64,000 nucleotides of DNA from Roseibium algicola. Lineage in GTDB: Bacteria > Pseudomonadota > Alphaproteobacteria > Rhizobiales > Stappiaceae. The DNA lies in assembly GCF_001999245.1 (NCBI RefSeq), contig NZ_CP019630.1:930001-994000 (forward strand), in the 5' to 3' direction. Below the pieces are notes generated by a model. That model ran no database searches. It was not told the origin of the DNA and worked only from the letters and a program-made list of their open reading frames with translations. Each line of letters starts with the position of its first letter. Position 1 is the stretch's first letter. Shown here one piece after another: positions 1 through 8,859 of this stretch. The translations under genes and the position numbers were made by a program.

Positions 1-21
1 TCGATCTGGTTCGGCATTCAT
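1..21 (-). CDS. Start of an unidentified gene, cut by the window edge
   Basis: Read on the minus strand, an ATG at 21-19 opens a frame (M-N-A-E-P-D-R) that runs off the window. A strong Shine-Dalgarno stretch AGGAGG lies three bases upstream of the ATG (about 25-30). Only seven codons are visible, so no product can be named. It would be divergent from the polysaccharide genes that start at 372, and a regulator or an export gene would fit there, but that is only context. Confidence 0.4.
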
Positions 22-371
22 CGTCCTCCTGCGCAGCTCCCTCCAGCAGGTTGTTCGTGAAACGTGTTCCCGGCCAACATGGGGACGCCCTTCAACCTTG
101 GGGGCTGCCTGCCGGCAATGTGACGAACTGTCGTTTAAAGTTAGTTATTTTTGTCGATTGTACATTTTCGGTGTCCCGTGACGCTCCAGAATGAAGCCGT
201 TGGTGACGCAAGGTCGCGGCATTCACTCTTTATTGAAACGTGATGAGAGAAGTTTGCCCCGAAAATGACGATCAAACAGGCTGATAGAACGACCTGCGGC
301 CTTGTTGCAATCAAAGACCGATGAGCGCGGCGCAACCGTTCTGCCGCTAATATTCGCTGCCGAGGGAAACA
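22..371. promoter_or_regulatory. Divergent intergenic region ahead of the polysaccharide locus
   Basis: About 350 bases without a convincing gene. The middle (about 135-170) is T/A-rich and is a plausible promoter area for the plus-strand glycosyltransferase gene. The last bases before 372 carry GAGG six bases from the ATG. No clear inverted repeat, terminator or RNA gene was seen. Short open frames here have no recognisable start signals or protein character. Confidence 0.5.
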
Positions 372-1592
372 ATGGACACAAGAGCAGAATTCGGTGAACC
401 GGGTGCAGCAGCACCTCTCATCCTGCATCTGAGCGCCGACTACCCGAACCCGCAGCAATTCCATCGCAGAACCACCGCAATCGAGCGTCTCGTCACCGGC
501 GTGGACTTTGGCAGACACATCGTCGTCACGATGGACCGGACCAGCTTGCCCTGGCAGGCCAGCTTCAAGGATTGCGGTGAGATAAAAGGCGTGCGGCTAT
601 TCTCCTACCGCTATTTCGGCCTGCCGATGGGTATAGGTCTCGCATCGGCGATGCGACGTATCGCAAGACATGTGTTTAAGACGCTGAAGACCGAGCGTGA
701 GACACCTGCCCTCGTTCACGCACATAAACTCTCGTTTGAAGGCATCGCGGGACTGTGGCTGGCGGAACGGTTTGGACCGGATACCCGGCTGTTCATTTCC
801 GTTCGCGGTGAATCGGAACGCAAGATACTGCTGTTCAAGCCGACGTACCGGAGCCTGATGCGCCGGATCGCGGCACGTGCGGACAAGATCTATCATATCT
901 CCGCCTGGTTCCGGGACACCTACCACACGTATGTTCCAGCGCAGCCTGAGAAGGAAAGACTGCTTCCAAACATCGTTGGAAACTCCACCAGCAAAGTGCC
1001 GGTAAAGGATCCGATCCCCCGGTTCGTCAGCGTGTTCGATCTGGACATGCGCCGCCGGAAAGGAATGTCCGACCTGCTGCAGGGATTTGCCGTTTTCCAA
1101 AAAACACACCCGGACATCGGGCTGGACCTGATCGGCCCCGGCAGTGCGGAGGCCGTGGAAGCGGCGAAAAAGGAAATTGCCGAACTGGGGCTCGGCGACA
1201 GCGTACGGATCCTTGGACCGATGAACAGCAAGGACCTGTTCGAGGTTCTGCCGCACTATCTTGCGATGGCATTGGTCAGCTACAACGAGACCTTCGGGAT
1301 GGTCTACCTGGAAGCGCTGTTTGCCGGTTTGCCGATTATCTACGGCAAGGATACGGGTATCGACGGTTATCTTGACGACATCGATGTCGGTATCGGCGTG
1401 AACCCCGGTGATGTCGCTGGAATTGCGGCCGCTTTCAAGGAATTGGCGGAAAAATCAGCTCACTATCGCAGCCAGATTGTGGCAAGCGAGCAAATCTTGC
1501 ACGACCGGTTCAACCCTGCAATGATCCTTGAAAGTTACCGTCAGGACCTGGAAGCTGTCTTGACCCCAGATCAACAACGGAGCCGCACGTGA
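372..1592 (+). CDS. GT4-family glycosyltransferase
   Basis: Cytoplasmic retaining glycosyltransferase of 406 residues, expected to add a sugar from a nucleotide-sugar donor to a lipid-linked or polysaccharide acceptor. The C-terminal half has the GT4 donor-binding region with the EX7E pattern at E306 and E314 (ETFGMVYLE), preceded by a GPGS loop near 255. The N-terminal half has a GT-B-like fold pattern (ILHLSADYP near 17, LVHAHKLSFEG near 114). GAGG lies six bases before the ATG. Its stop overlaps the GTG of the next gene by four bases (GTGA), so the two are probably translationally coupled. The exact sugar cannot be told from sequence. Confidence 0.85.
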   Translation: MDTRAEFGEPGAAAPLILHLSADYPNPQQFHRRTTAIERLVTGVDFGRHIVVTMDRTSLPWQASFKDCGEIKGVRLFSYRYFGLPMGIGLASAMRRIARHVFKTLKTERETPALVHAHKLSFEGIAGLWLAERFGPDTRLFISVRGESERKILLFKPTYRSLMRRIAARADKIYHISAWFRDTYHTYVPAQPEKERLLPNIVGNSTSKVPVKDPIPRFVSVFDLDMRRRKGMSDLLQGFAVFQKTHPDIGLDLIGPGSAEAVEAAKKEIAELGLGDSVRILGPMNSKDLFEVLPHYLAMALVSYNETFGMVYLEALFAGLPIIYGKDTGIDGYLDDIDVGIGVNPGDVAGIAAAFKELAEKSAHYRSQIVASEQILHDRFNPAMILESYRQDLEAVLTPDQQRSRT

Positions 1593-2911
1593 CCGCAAAA
1601 AAGTCGAAGCGCCTATGGTCCTGGCTGACCGCGCTTGCTTTTGGTCTGGCTTTCCTCGTTTTCCTTGGTGGTTTCCTGTATCTGGACGAACGTCAGAATG
1701 CCATCGCTGCCGGAACTCAGGCAGCGAAGGAGGAGACGATGTCGATCCCCAAATTCAAACGGGGTATCAATGTTTCCAGACTGCAAAATTTTGCCTATCG
1801 GGATCCCGAGCGGCCGGGAAAATATCTCTGGCCACCGTTCCGGGGCGAATTGTCCAAGGTCTCCGACGCCGAACTTGAACGCCTGCGCGCGCTCGGGTTC
1901 GACTTCATTCGCTTTCCGATCGACGCCGGCGTCTTTCTGGCCGCGACGGACAGCGAACGCCGCATATTGCTGGATGATACGAAATCCATAACGGTTCGCT
2001 TACTGGACAGCGGCTTTACCGTGATGGTTGATCTGCATCCGGCTGCATATCTCACGGAATGGGCACCTGTCGACATTTTGAGCGATGCACCCGATGGCCC
2101 GCGCTTTCAGGCTTATTCCGACCTTGTGGAAGAAGTCGCCAAGCGGATCCGCGATCTGCCGACGGACAAGGTCGCACTGGAACTGATGAACGAGCCGCAG
2201 GGCGTCTGTTTCGAAGAAGACAGACAGGACTGGTCTGTCTCTCAAAAGCAGCTGTATGACAGGGCGCGCAGTGTTGCGCCAGACCTGCCGATTGTCCTTA
2301 CCCCGGGCTGCTGGCGGTCCATGGAAGGCCTCGAGTACATGAGTCTCGACGGCTATGACGACAAGATCATCGTCGACTTCCATTTCTACGAGCCCTTCTA
2401 TTTCACCCATCAATCCCTCCCCTGGGTATTGGACCCTCTCCGCTATATCGCGGGCCTCAGCTATCCCTGGACGGCGGGTGACGTGGAGACTGCCGAAGAG
2501 AGGACTCGTCAGCATATCGCCGCCCTAAAGGCAGCCGATGTCGACGTTCCCGACTATGCCTTCGACAAGGCGATGGACGGTGTCAGGGACTACTATAAAC
2601 GTGAAAGGCCCGACCGGAATTTCATTGAAAGCCGCTTTGACACGATCTCGCAGTGGGCGGAAAAACATGACATTTCCCCGGATCAGATCGTGCTTGGTGA
2701 ATTCAGTGCTATCCGTCCCCCGAAAGGACTTCCGGACGATGGAAGCAGGCTTGCCTGGATCAAGGACGTCCGCACAGTGGTGGAGGAACGCGGCTTTGGC
2801 TGGGCCTTGTGGGACTACTACGAAGGCTTCGGTCTGATGACCGACAACGTCAAAAGAACCGTCGAGCCGGCTATGGTCGATACCTTGGGGCTCAACGCAG
2901 ACGCGCTATGA
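1589..2911 (+). CDS. Membrane-anchored GH5 (cellulase-family) glycoside hydrolase
   Basis: A 440-residue protein with an uncleaved-looking N-terminal membrane segment (about 11-32) followed by a periplasmic glycoside hydrolase family 5 TIM barrel. The family catalytic glutamates are visible: acid/base E202 in LELMNEP and nucleophile E371 in VLGEFS. A histidine-containing strand (VDLHP, 148-152) also fits GH5. The start is GTG and overlaps the upstream glycosyltransferase stop. Inside a polymer-assembly locus such hydrolases usually trim or release the nascent polysaccharide at the inner membrane or in the periplasm, as endoglucanases do in cellulose loci. The substrate here is unknown and there is no cellulose synthase in the window. 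Confidence 0.85.
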   Translation: MTAKKSKRLWSWLTALAFGLAFLVFLGGFLYLDERQNAIAAGTQAAKEETMSIPKFKRGINVSRLQNFAYRDPERPGKYLWPPFRGELSKVSDAELERLRALGFDFIRFPIDAGVFLAATDSERRILLDDTKSITVRLLDSGFTVMVDLHPAAYLTEWAPVDILSDAPDGPRFQAYSDLVEEVAKRIRDLPTDKVALELMNEPQGVCFEEDRQDWSVSQKQLYDRARSVAPDLPIVLTPGCWRSMEGLEYMSLDGYDDKIIVDFHFYEPFYFTHQSLPWVLDPLRYIAGLSYPWTAGDVETAEERTRQHIAALKAADVDVPDYAFDKAMDGVRDYYKRERPDRNFIESRFDTISQWAEKHDISPDQIVLGEFSAIRPPKGLPDDGSRLAWIKDVRTVVEERGFGWALWDYYEGFGLMTDNVKRTVEPAMVDTLGLNADAL

Positions 2912-3063
2912 ACCGCGTCATCCAGGCACGACAGTTGATGCGGAATTTGCAGTCGACTGTGCGAAATCGTGACTGATAGATTGAGCTGACAGCTGCGAAT
3001 CATACCTAGTGGTGCGGGCCGGCAGAAAGCTTCTGCAGCTGCAATTGATCTGGAGACTGGGAT

Positions 3064-4377
3064 TTGACAGTTCACCCCGTTGAACAGTCCGGGCCACAGG
3101 CCGCCATGCACGGGCAAACGTTGCTGGACAGGATCTTCAACTGGATTCCGGTGCTGCTGCTTGCCTATCCGATGTTGATCAGCCCATTCTTTCTGGTGTC
3201 GTCCGGAGGTGAAGACACCGCGGCCAACATCAGCGCGTCAAAGTCCAACGCACTGAACCAATTGTTCTGGATCTGCCTGTTCATGGTTCTGCTGGTATCG
3301 GCGGGGCGGCGCTTGCTCAACGCGTTTACGGTTCTGAAAAGTCCGCTTATCTGGATCCTGATGCTTTATCTGCTGCTCGCTGTCACGAGCGTGCTCTGGT
3401 CTCATGCACCCGGAATTGCGTTTCGCCGCGTGGTCTTGCAGATCATCATTGTGATGAGCCTTGTGATTTCGGTTTCTTTTACGGACGACGCCCGCTCACT
3501 GCTAAGCCGACTGATGCTGCTGATGAATACCGTTGTTCTGATGAATGCGGTTGCAGTCGTCCTGCTACCGCCGACACCTATCGGTCACGCAGGCATCTAC
3601 ACCCAGAAAAACAATCTGGGCGCGGTCATGGCTTTGGCCATGATGTTCAATATCTACGGGTTTCTGGTTTCGCGCGGTTTTCTGAAACGTTTCGGCATGC
3701 TGATCATTTCGGCACTGGCTTTTGGCCTGCTTGTTCTCAGTCAGTCGAAAACATCCCTCGGGCTTGCCGTCCTCATGCCGGTCATCGCCTATATTGCAGT
3801 CGGCATGGCGTTCCTCTTCCGTATCAATGCGGCATTGCTGCTGATTTTCGGAGCGGTTACCGGCGCCGTTCTTCTGTCCTTCCTCTCGCTCCTTACGCGG
3901 TTCGGGTTCTCGGACCTGTCTCTGTTCCTGTTCAATGACGAGACCTACACCGGCCGGACGTTCATCTGGGCGTTTGTCGTGGATGTGATTTCCAGAGCCC
4001 CGGTACTTGGCCAGGGCTATGCGTCTTTCTGGGCCACGGGGTCCGATTCAATTGCCTTCCGTGAGGCGCCGGGTTTCGTCATTTTGCTGATCCAGGCTCA
4101 TAACGGTTATCTCGATGTCATGCTCGAACTCGGCATTGTCGGAATTTCGCTATTGTTCCTGGTTATCCTGACCGCTCTGTTTTCCGCAGCCCGGGTCGTT
4201 TCCCTGGACTACCGGATTGCCTTTCTCTGCTATTCGTTGATCCTCTTCGTCACCTGTCACAACATGCTGGAGAGCGCCTGGTTTCGTTCTTTTTCCCTGA
4301 ACTGGCTGATTTTCTTGCTTGCCGCGCTGCTGCCGCATGCAGTGGTTCGCACCTGGGACAATCGTTCGCAGAACTAG
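3064..4377 (+). CDS. O-antigen ligase / Wzy-type polymerase family membrane protein
   Basis: A 437-residue integral membrane protein with about ten to twelve hydrophobic segments and one larger extracytoplasmic loop with the O-antigen ligase family signature region (R-TFIWAF...GQGYASFW, about 300-325). Members either polymerise lipid-linked repeat units (Wzy) or ligate glycan to lipid A (WaaL). Position between glycosyltransferases and a Wzz-like protein favours a polymerase role. The start is TTG with GGAG about nine bases upstream; an in-frame ATG at 3106 is the alternative. The 150-base gap before it suggests it may have its own promoter. Confidence 0.8.
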   Translation: MTVHPVEQSGPQAAMHGQTLLDRIFNWIPVLLLAYPMLISPFFLVSSGGEDTAANISASKSNALNQLFWICLFMVLLVSAGRRLLNAFTVLKSPLIWILMLYLLLAVTSVLWSHAPGIAFRRVVLQIIIVMSLVISVSFTDDARSLLSRLMLLMNTVVLMNAVAVVLLPPTPIGHAGIYTQKNNLGAVMALAMMFNIYGFLVSRGFLKRFGMLIISALAFGLLVLSQSKTSLGLAVLMPVIAYIAVGMAFLFRINAALLLIFGAVTGAVLLSFLSLLTRFGFSDLSLFLFNDETYTGRTFIWAFVVDVISRAPVLGQGYASFWATGSDSIAFREAPGFVILLIQAHNGYLDVMLELGIVGISLLFLVILTALFSAARVVSLDYRIAFLCYSLILFVTCHNMLESAWFRSFSLNWLIFLLAALLPHAVVRTWDNRSQN

Positions 4378-4522
4378 TGCCCCCCCTCTCTGGCCGCAGG
4401 CAAATGACAGCGGGCTTCGTGGTGTCGGAGCACCGTAGTCTTGCCGCAAATTAGCAGTTCACTAACCATAAGTGCTTACAAGCAATAAGACGCATGCCCG
4501 CGAGGACATAAGGTGACTTTTT

Positions 4523-6871
4523 GTGGACCCCAGACAGGTAGAAAACCCGGCTTACGATAAGGCGGCCCTTCAAGGCCGCGATGCCATTGCTCTGGACATC
4601 CTGTCCATTTTTCAGGTCTTGCGTCGCCGCATCTTCCTGATCGCGGCAATTGCATTTGTTTTTGCAGCGTTGACTGCCGCCTACTCCCTGACCATCACAC
4701 CGATCTTCAGAGCCTCCTCGCAAGTCCTGTTCGACCCAACTGTCCGCCAGCCTTTCGATGACCCGAACCGCCCGAGCCGCACGGGACAAGGCTCGGAAGT
4801 GATCGACAGTCAGATGTCGGTCATCCATTCCGACACAGTGCTGCGCCCCGTCGCCCGGGAAAACAACCTGGCTGAAGACCCTCATTTCGGCGAAGGCAAG
4901 CCGGGTCTGATTAGCCAGTTCAAGAGCCTGATCTTCGGGGCAACCAAGAAGGACGCGGCAACGCTTGAAGCGCAGGAGACCGCCGCGGTCGAAGCTCTTG
5001 CAGATGCAACCAACGTCAAGCGCGTTGGTCAGACCTTCGTCATCAATATTGCCGCGGAATCTCCTTCACCGGTCCAGGCTGCCGTTCTGGCGAATTCGAT
5101 CGCCGAAAGCTATCTGTCCGACCAGAAACGGCAAGTTGACCTGGCTTCGGACGAAGCTGCCGCCCAGATCGATGATCGCCTCGTGGATTTGCGGGAACGC
5201 CTGAGGCAAGCCGAAGAAGAGATCCAGAAATTTCGCGCGGCCAACAAGCTGCAGAACTCCGACGAGGGGTCGCTGCTGACGGGACAGGAACTGACCGGAC
5301 TGAACTCCAGGCTCATCGATGCCCGAGCAGCACTGGCGGAAGCAACCGCCAAATACGATGAAATCCAGCGGGTTCTGCAGAGCGGTGTCGACGCGGAATC
5401 CATCGGAGATGTGGTCAATTCCCCCACGATCTCCTCACTTCGCCAGCAATATGCCACGGCTGCACGCACGGAAGCTCAGCTGATGGCCGATCTTCTGCCC
5501 TCACATCCCTCTGTCGTGCAGGCAAGATCCCAGCTGGAACGGTTACGCAATCTCATCCGGGACGAAATCAGGCGGATTGCGGAATCCACACGCATCGATG
5601 TCCAGGTCAATCAGGAACGGGTTTCCAGGCTCGAGCAGCAGCTCGATTCCACGCGAAATCTTTCTGACGTCGACCAGGCGGCTTCCATCAGGTTGCGTGA
5701 ATTGGAAACGGAAGCACAGGCAACTCGGCAGCTTTATGAGATCGCCCTGAGCCGAGCCAAGGAAATATCGCAGCTCGACCAGGTTGTTCTCCCTAACGCC
5801 CGCATCATTTCACCTGCCATTCCGCCGGAAAGCCCGGTCTACCCGAAACGGAAGATCATGGTGGTTCTGGCCGGAATCCTGGGTCTGCTGTTCGGCACCA
5901 TAATCGCGGTTGGCGGCGAAGCCATTCGCATTGCTAAAAAACACCTGTTGCCGGAGATCCTGCAGAACCCCCAACCTGCAATTGCTGTGGCCGACCCTGC
6001 GCAGTCGCTTGCTCCCGTAACCACGGCTGTCGACACCTCCAACGATGCACGATCATCAGTGGGGTTGCCGGGATCGCGGACGAGAAGCAAACGCACTCCC
6101 TCCAGGCAGGTGTCCCAATCAGAACCCGGGCTGAAAGTTATCAGCCAGTTGCCCTGGCTGACGGAGACCGACGAAAACGGCAGTGTCCGTCCGCTCAGTT
6201 CTGACGCCATCTCTGCCGTACAAGACGCGATAGAGCAGTTTTATTCGGACGAAGCCGGACCTGGATGGTCTTTCGGACAAGGCGTTGACCAGATCGTTGC
6301 ATCCATCCAGAGCGCGCCTGCCCAAAACGGCACCCGTATCGTCTTCCTGACCTCTCCCGCCCTTGGTCATGGCCAGACCATTGCTGCCCTTGCCCTCGCT
6401 CTCGGGGCGGCCCAGCGCGGATTGCACGTGCTCCTTGCCGATGGGGAACCGAAACAGCGAATGCTCAGCCATGACCTGAGCATCGACGATATGGAAGACA
6501 TTGGCGGAACGCTTCGCGAAAGGGTCGTCGACTACGACGAGCTGGATATTTCCTTTCTGTCGCTGGTCTCCGGATTGCCGAAGTACAAGCACCACCGGAT
6601 GAACATCCGCGAAGCTTTCGATTTCGCAGACATCGCGCGTGACTACGATCTTGTAATCATCGATGGCGTTGCCCTGCCGCAACTTGTTGAAGATGATCCG
6701 CTCGCAGGTCTTTCGACGCAATTCCTGGTCACGGTTGCCGAGCGTGAAGAAGATCAGATCTCGATGCCGATCCTGTCGCGTGACCTGCTTACGATCGCAG
6801 AAGGTCGACCTTCCGGTCTCGTGCGAACGATGACCGGCACTCCGCCGCCATCACGCCGTAAATACGCGTGA
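4523..6871 (+). CDS. Polysaccharide co-polymerase: Wzz domain fused to a degenerate BY-kinase domain
   Basis: Inner-membrane chain-length and export regulator of 782 residues. TM1 is about 36-57. A periplasmic Wzz domain with long coiled coils spans about 60-420. A proline-rich PCP motif (PAIPPESPVYP, 431-441) comes just before TM2 (about 444-465). The cytoplasmic C-terminal part (from about 530) has a tyrosine-kinase-like P-loop fold, but the Walker A lysine is replaced: it reads SPALGHGQT at 611-619, with Q618 where BY kinases have Lys. Walker B (VIIDG, 711-715) is kept. There is no tyrosine-rich tail, only a single Tyr at 781. GTG start with AAGGTGA upstream. It is likely a non-catalytic, ExoP-like regulator. 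No Wza exporter or phosphatase gene is visible nearby. Confidence 0.85.
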   Translation: MDPRQVENPAYDKAALQGRDAIALDILSIFQVLRRRIFLIAAIAFVFAALTAAYSLTITPIFRASSQVLFDPTVRQPFDDPNRPSRTGQGSEVIDSQMSVIHSDTVLRPVARENNLAEDPHFGEGKPGLISQFKSLIFGATKKDAATLEAQETAAVEALADATNVKRVGQTFVINIAAESPSPVQAAVLANSIAESYLSDQKRQVDLASDEAAAQIDDRLVDLRERLRQAEEEIQKFRAANKLQNSDEGSLLTGQELTGLNSRLIDARAALAEATAKYDEIQRVLQSGVDAESIGDVVNSPTISSLRQQYATAARTEAQLMADLLPSHPSVVQARSQLERLRNLIRDEIRRIAESTRIDVQVNQERVSRLEQQLDSTRNLSDVDQAASIRLRELETEAQATRQLYEIALSRAKEISQLDQVVLPNARIISPAIPPESPVYPKRKIMVVLAGILGLLFGTIIAVGGEAIRIAKKHLLPEILQNPQPAIAVADPAQSLAPVTTAVDTSNDARSSVGLPGSRTRSKRTPSRQVSQSEPGLKVISQLPWLTETDENGSVRPLSSDAISAVQDAIEQFYSDEAGPGWSFGQGVDQIVASIQSAPAQNGTRIVFLTSPALGHGQTIAALALALGAAQRGLHVLLADGEPKQRMLSHDLSIDDMEDIGGTLRERVVDYDELDISFLSLVSGLPKYKHHRMNIREAFDFADIARDYDLVIIDGVALPQLVEDDPLAGLSTQFLVTVAEREEDQISMPILSRDLLTIAEGRPSGLVRTMTGTPPPSRRKYA

Positions 6872-6889
6872 AACGGATCAGCTGACGCA

Positions 6890-8707
6890 TCACTTGCGAG
6901 ATCTTGAAGCGGAGACTTTCGCAACGAAGTCAGTCAACAAGGCGAACATCTGTTGACGGGCGGCGATAGGTGTCAGGTTATGATCCGCATCCTGCAGGCC
7001 GTGCATCTCGATGTTCGGATAGGCTTTCAATCCATGCCGGTCGACGCCGAACCAGTTGTGTAACTCAAGAAGCCCCCGGTCGTTGTCGCTATAGACGAGG
7101 GACACCGGGACATCACGTTGCTCGAGTTTCTGAAGGCGACCGGTCAGGACGTTGAAGAGCCGGTAATGGCGTGACAGATTGCCAAGAACAGGAGCCAGGG
7201 TTCGGTCGACCTTCAACTTCACGGGTCGGGTTACCTTTTTCAAAGCGGAAACCAGATTGATTTCCCCTGACAGAACCCGTTTCAGGGTCGCTGTATCGAC
7301 CGCCTTGCGTCCATAACTGGACAGCGTCTGTATCGGCTCACGGATAGCCTTGTCCACGTTTTCGTCCGGATCCCAGACCAGTTTGCGTGAGTTCACCAGA
7401 AAGGCCGCAGTGACGCGGTCATCGTCTGCAGCCGCCAGAAGGGCGAGATAGGCACCGCTGCAACGGCCGAACAGGATAATGTTCTTCGCCCCGGTTCGTT
7501 CCTTGACGAACCCGACGGCGGCTCTGACATCCTCCAGTTGCCTGTCGGAATAAAGAACCTGGGACGACTGATCCGGCCAATAACAGCTCTCACCGATACC
7601 AGCCAGATCCGTGCGCAGGACCGCGCAGCCGCTTTCTGCAAGAGACCTGGCAAAGCCGACCGACATGCGTGCCCAGCCAATGGAATGGTCATATCCGGAA
7701 TTGAGCATGATCACCGCCGTTTCCGCACATTTGCCACGGGGGCACGCGAGCACGCCGAAGAACATTTTGTCGGGCCCGAAACGCAGCGCTTCCTCCTCGA
7801 CACCTGGCAATGGCTCCGACACGGCAGAGATTTCGGCAAGAGCTGTAGTCTCCAATTGCCCTGCCGGGAAATTGGCCTTCACCCAGGCTACGATCCGATC
7901 CAGCGTTTGAACCGGGGGGACGGACAGGGTCGGGTCGGACACATAGTCGACGTACCCCTCAAACGACAGGTTCTCGAACTGCAAACCGTTTTCGACGTAG
8001 TGATCTGCAAGTTTCTGATCGCCCGGATGGTCGGCCCTTTGAACAAGCAATGTTTTCAATCCGGAGGGCAATTCCGTCTTGTAGAGATTGAGCGATTTGA
8101 TTTCGTCGGCCGTTGCGGCCGAGAGCACGAAACCACCAGCCATCAACCCGCCCTCGGGACCATCCGACGCACTGACCAGGAACGTCGGCTGCGTCAACGC
8201 AGTCCAGGCTGCGAGTTCCCGCAGATAAGCTCGTCCCTGGGCAACCGGCGCCAGTAGCACTTGTCCTGCAATCTCTCCGTCTGCTGCCAGGTTGCTTGCG
8301 AGACTTGCACCTATCCCCTGTCCGACCACGACAACCCGATCCGGGTTTGCCAATCTCTTGAGTTCGGAAAGGGCTGTTCGAACGGAAGCCTGCCATGCCG
8401 ACTTGTCCTGAATGTCCGCGCTGTCACCGTGTGAATTCGCGGTTGCCGGATAGTCGAACCGCAGACATGGGTACCCGGATGCAGCGAATTTTTCGCCGAG
8501 CATCCTGTAGCTTTTCCGGGAACACAGCTCTTCATACCCCCAGGGGCTCAAAAGCAGGATTGCTGTGCCCCCCGCAGCTGGATGAAAATAACCAGCAAGC
8601 CAATCGAACGAGATCGGCAAGGCCACAGCAGACGTTCCGGCAACAGGTGTGGCAGAGGAGGTATCAAAACCTTGCCGGTTCATATCACGTGCGAGCTCCA
8701 GCTTCAT
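6890..8707 (-). CDS. Tandem alpha/beta-hydrolase protein (exosortase-system-hydrolase-like)
   Basis: A 605-residue cytoplasmic protein made of two alpha/beta-hydrolase domains (about 30-290 and 310-600). In the first, the nucleophile elbow reads G129-Q-G-I-G133, with glycine at the nucleophile position. In the second it reads G414-R-C-S-G418, so Cys416 replaces Ser; acidic residues near 541-543 and His576 (ADHNL) could complete a Cys-Asp-His triad as in dienelactone hydrolase. The domain pairing resembles the two hydrolases found beside exosortase and polysaccharide loci, here fused. It is convergent with the co-polymerase gene (gap 18 bases) and divergent from the GT2 gene. It may act on acylated saccharide or lipid intermediates; this is inferred from context. 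Confidence 0.7.
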   Translation of the reverse strand: MKLELARDMNRQGFDTSSATPVAGTSAVALPISFDWLAGYFHPAAGGTAILLLSPWGYEELCSRKSYRMLGEKFAASGYPCLRFDYPATANSHGDSADIQDKSAWQASVRTALSELKRLANPDRVVVVGQGIGASLASNLAADGEIAGQVLLAPVAQGRAYLRELAAWTALTQPTFLVSASDGPEGGLMAGGFVLSAATADEIKSLNLYKTELPSGLKTLLVQRADHPGDQKLADHYVENGLQFENLSFEGYVDYVSDPTLSVPPVQTLDRIVAWVKANFPAGQLETTALAEISAVSEPLPGVEEEALRFGPDKMFFGVLACPRGKCAETAVIMLNSGYDHSIGWARMSVGFARSLAESGCAVLRTDLAGIGESCYWPDQSSQVLYSDRQLEDVRAAVGFVKERTGAKNIILFGRCSGAYLALLAAADDDRVTAAFLVNSRKLVWDPDENVDKAIREPIQTLSSYGRKAVDTATLKRVLSGEINLVSALKKVTRPVKLKVDRTLAPVLGNLSRHYRLFNVLTGRLQKLEQRDVPVSLVYSDNDRGLLELHNWFGVDRHGLKAYPNIEMHGLQDADHNLTPIAARQQMFALLTDFVAKVSASRSRK

Positions 8708-8859
8708 GGCGGGTGAAAGGCGGTCCTTCCAAATTCCGGGGCATCTTGCGCCTTTTTTCTAAGCCATTGTTTAATAATGCTGCAGGAACTTCTGGTGCAT
8801 TAAAAGATCGTCTCACATCCTGTTGATTGCTTCCAACTCTGCTTCGGAGCCCAGTCTGA

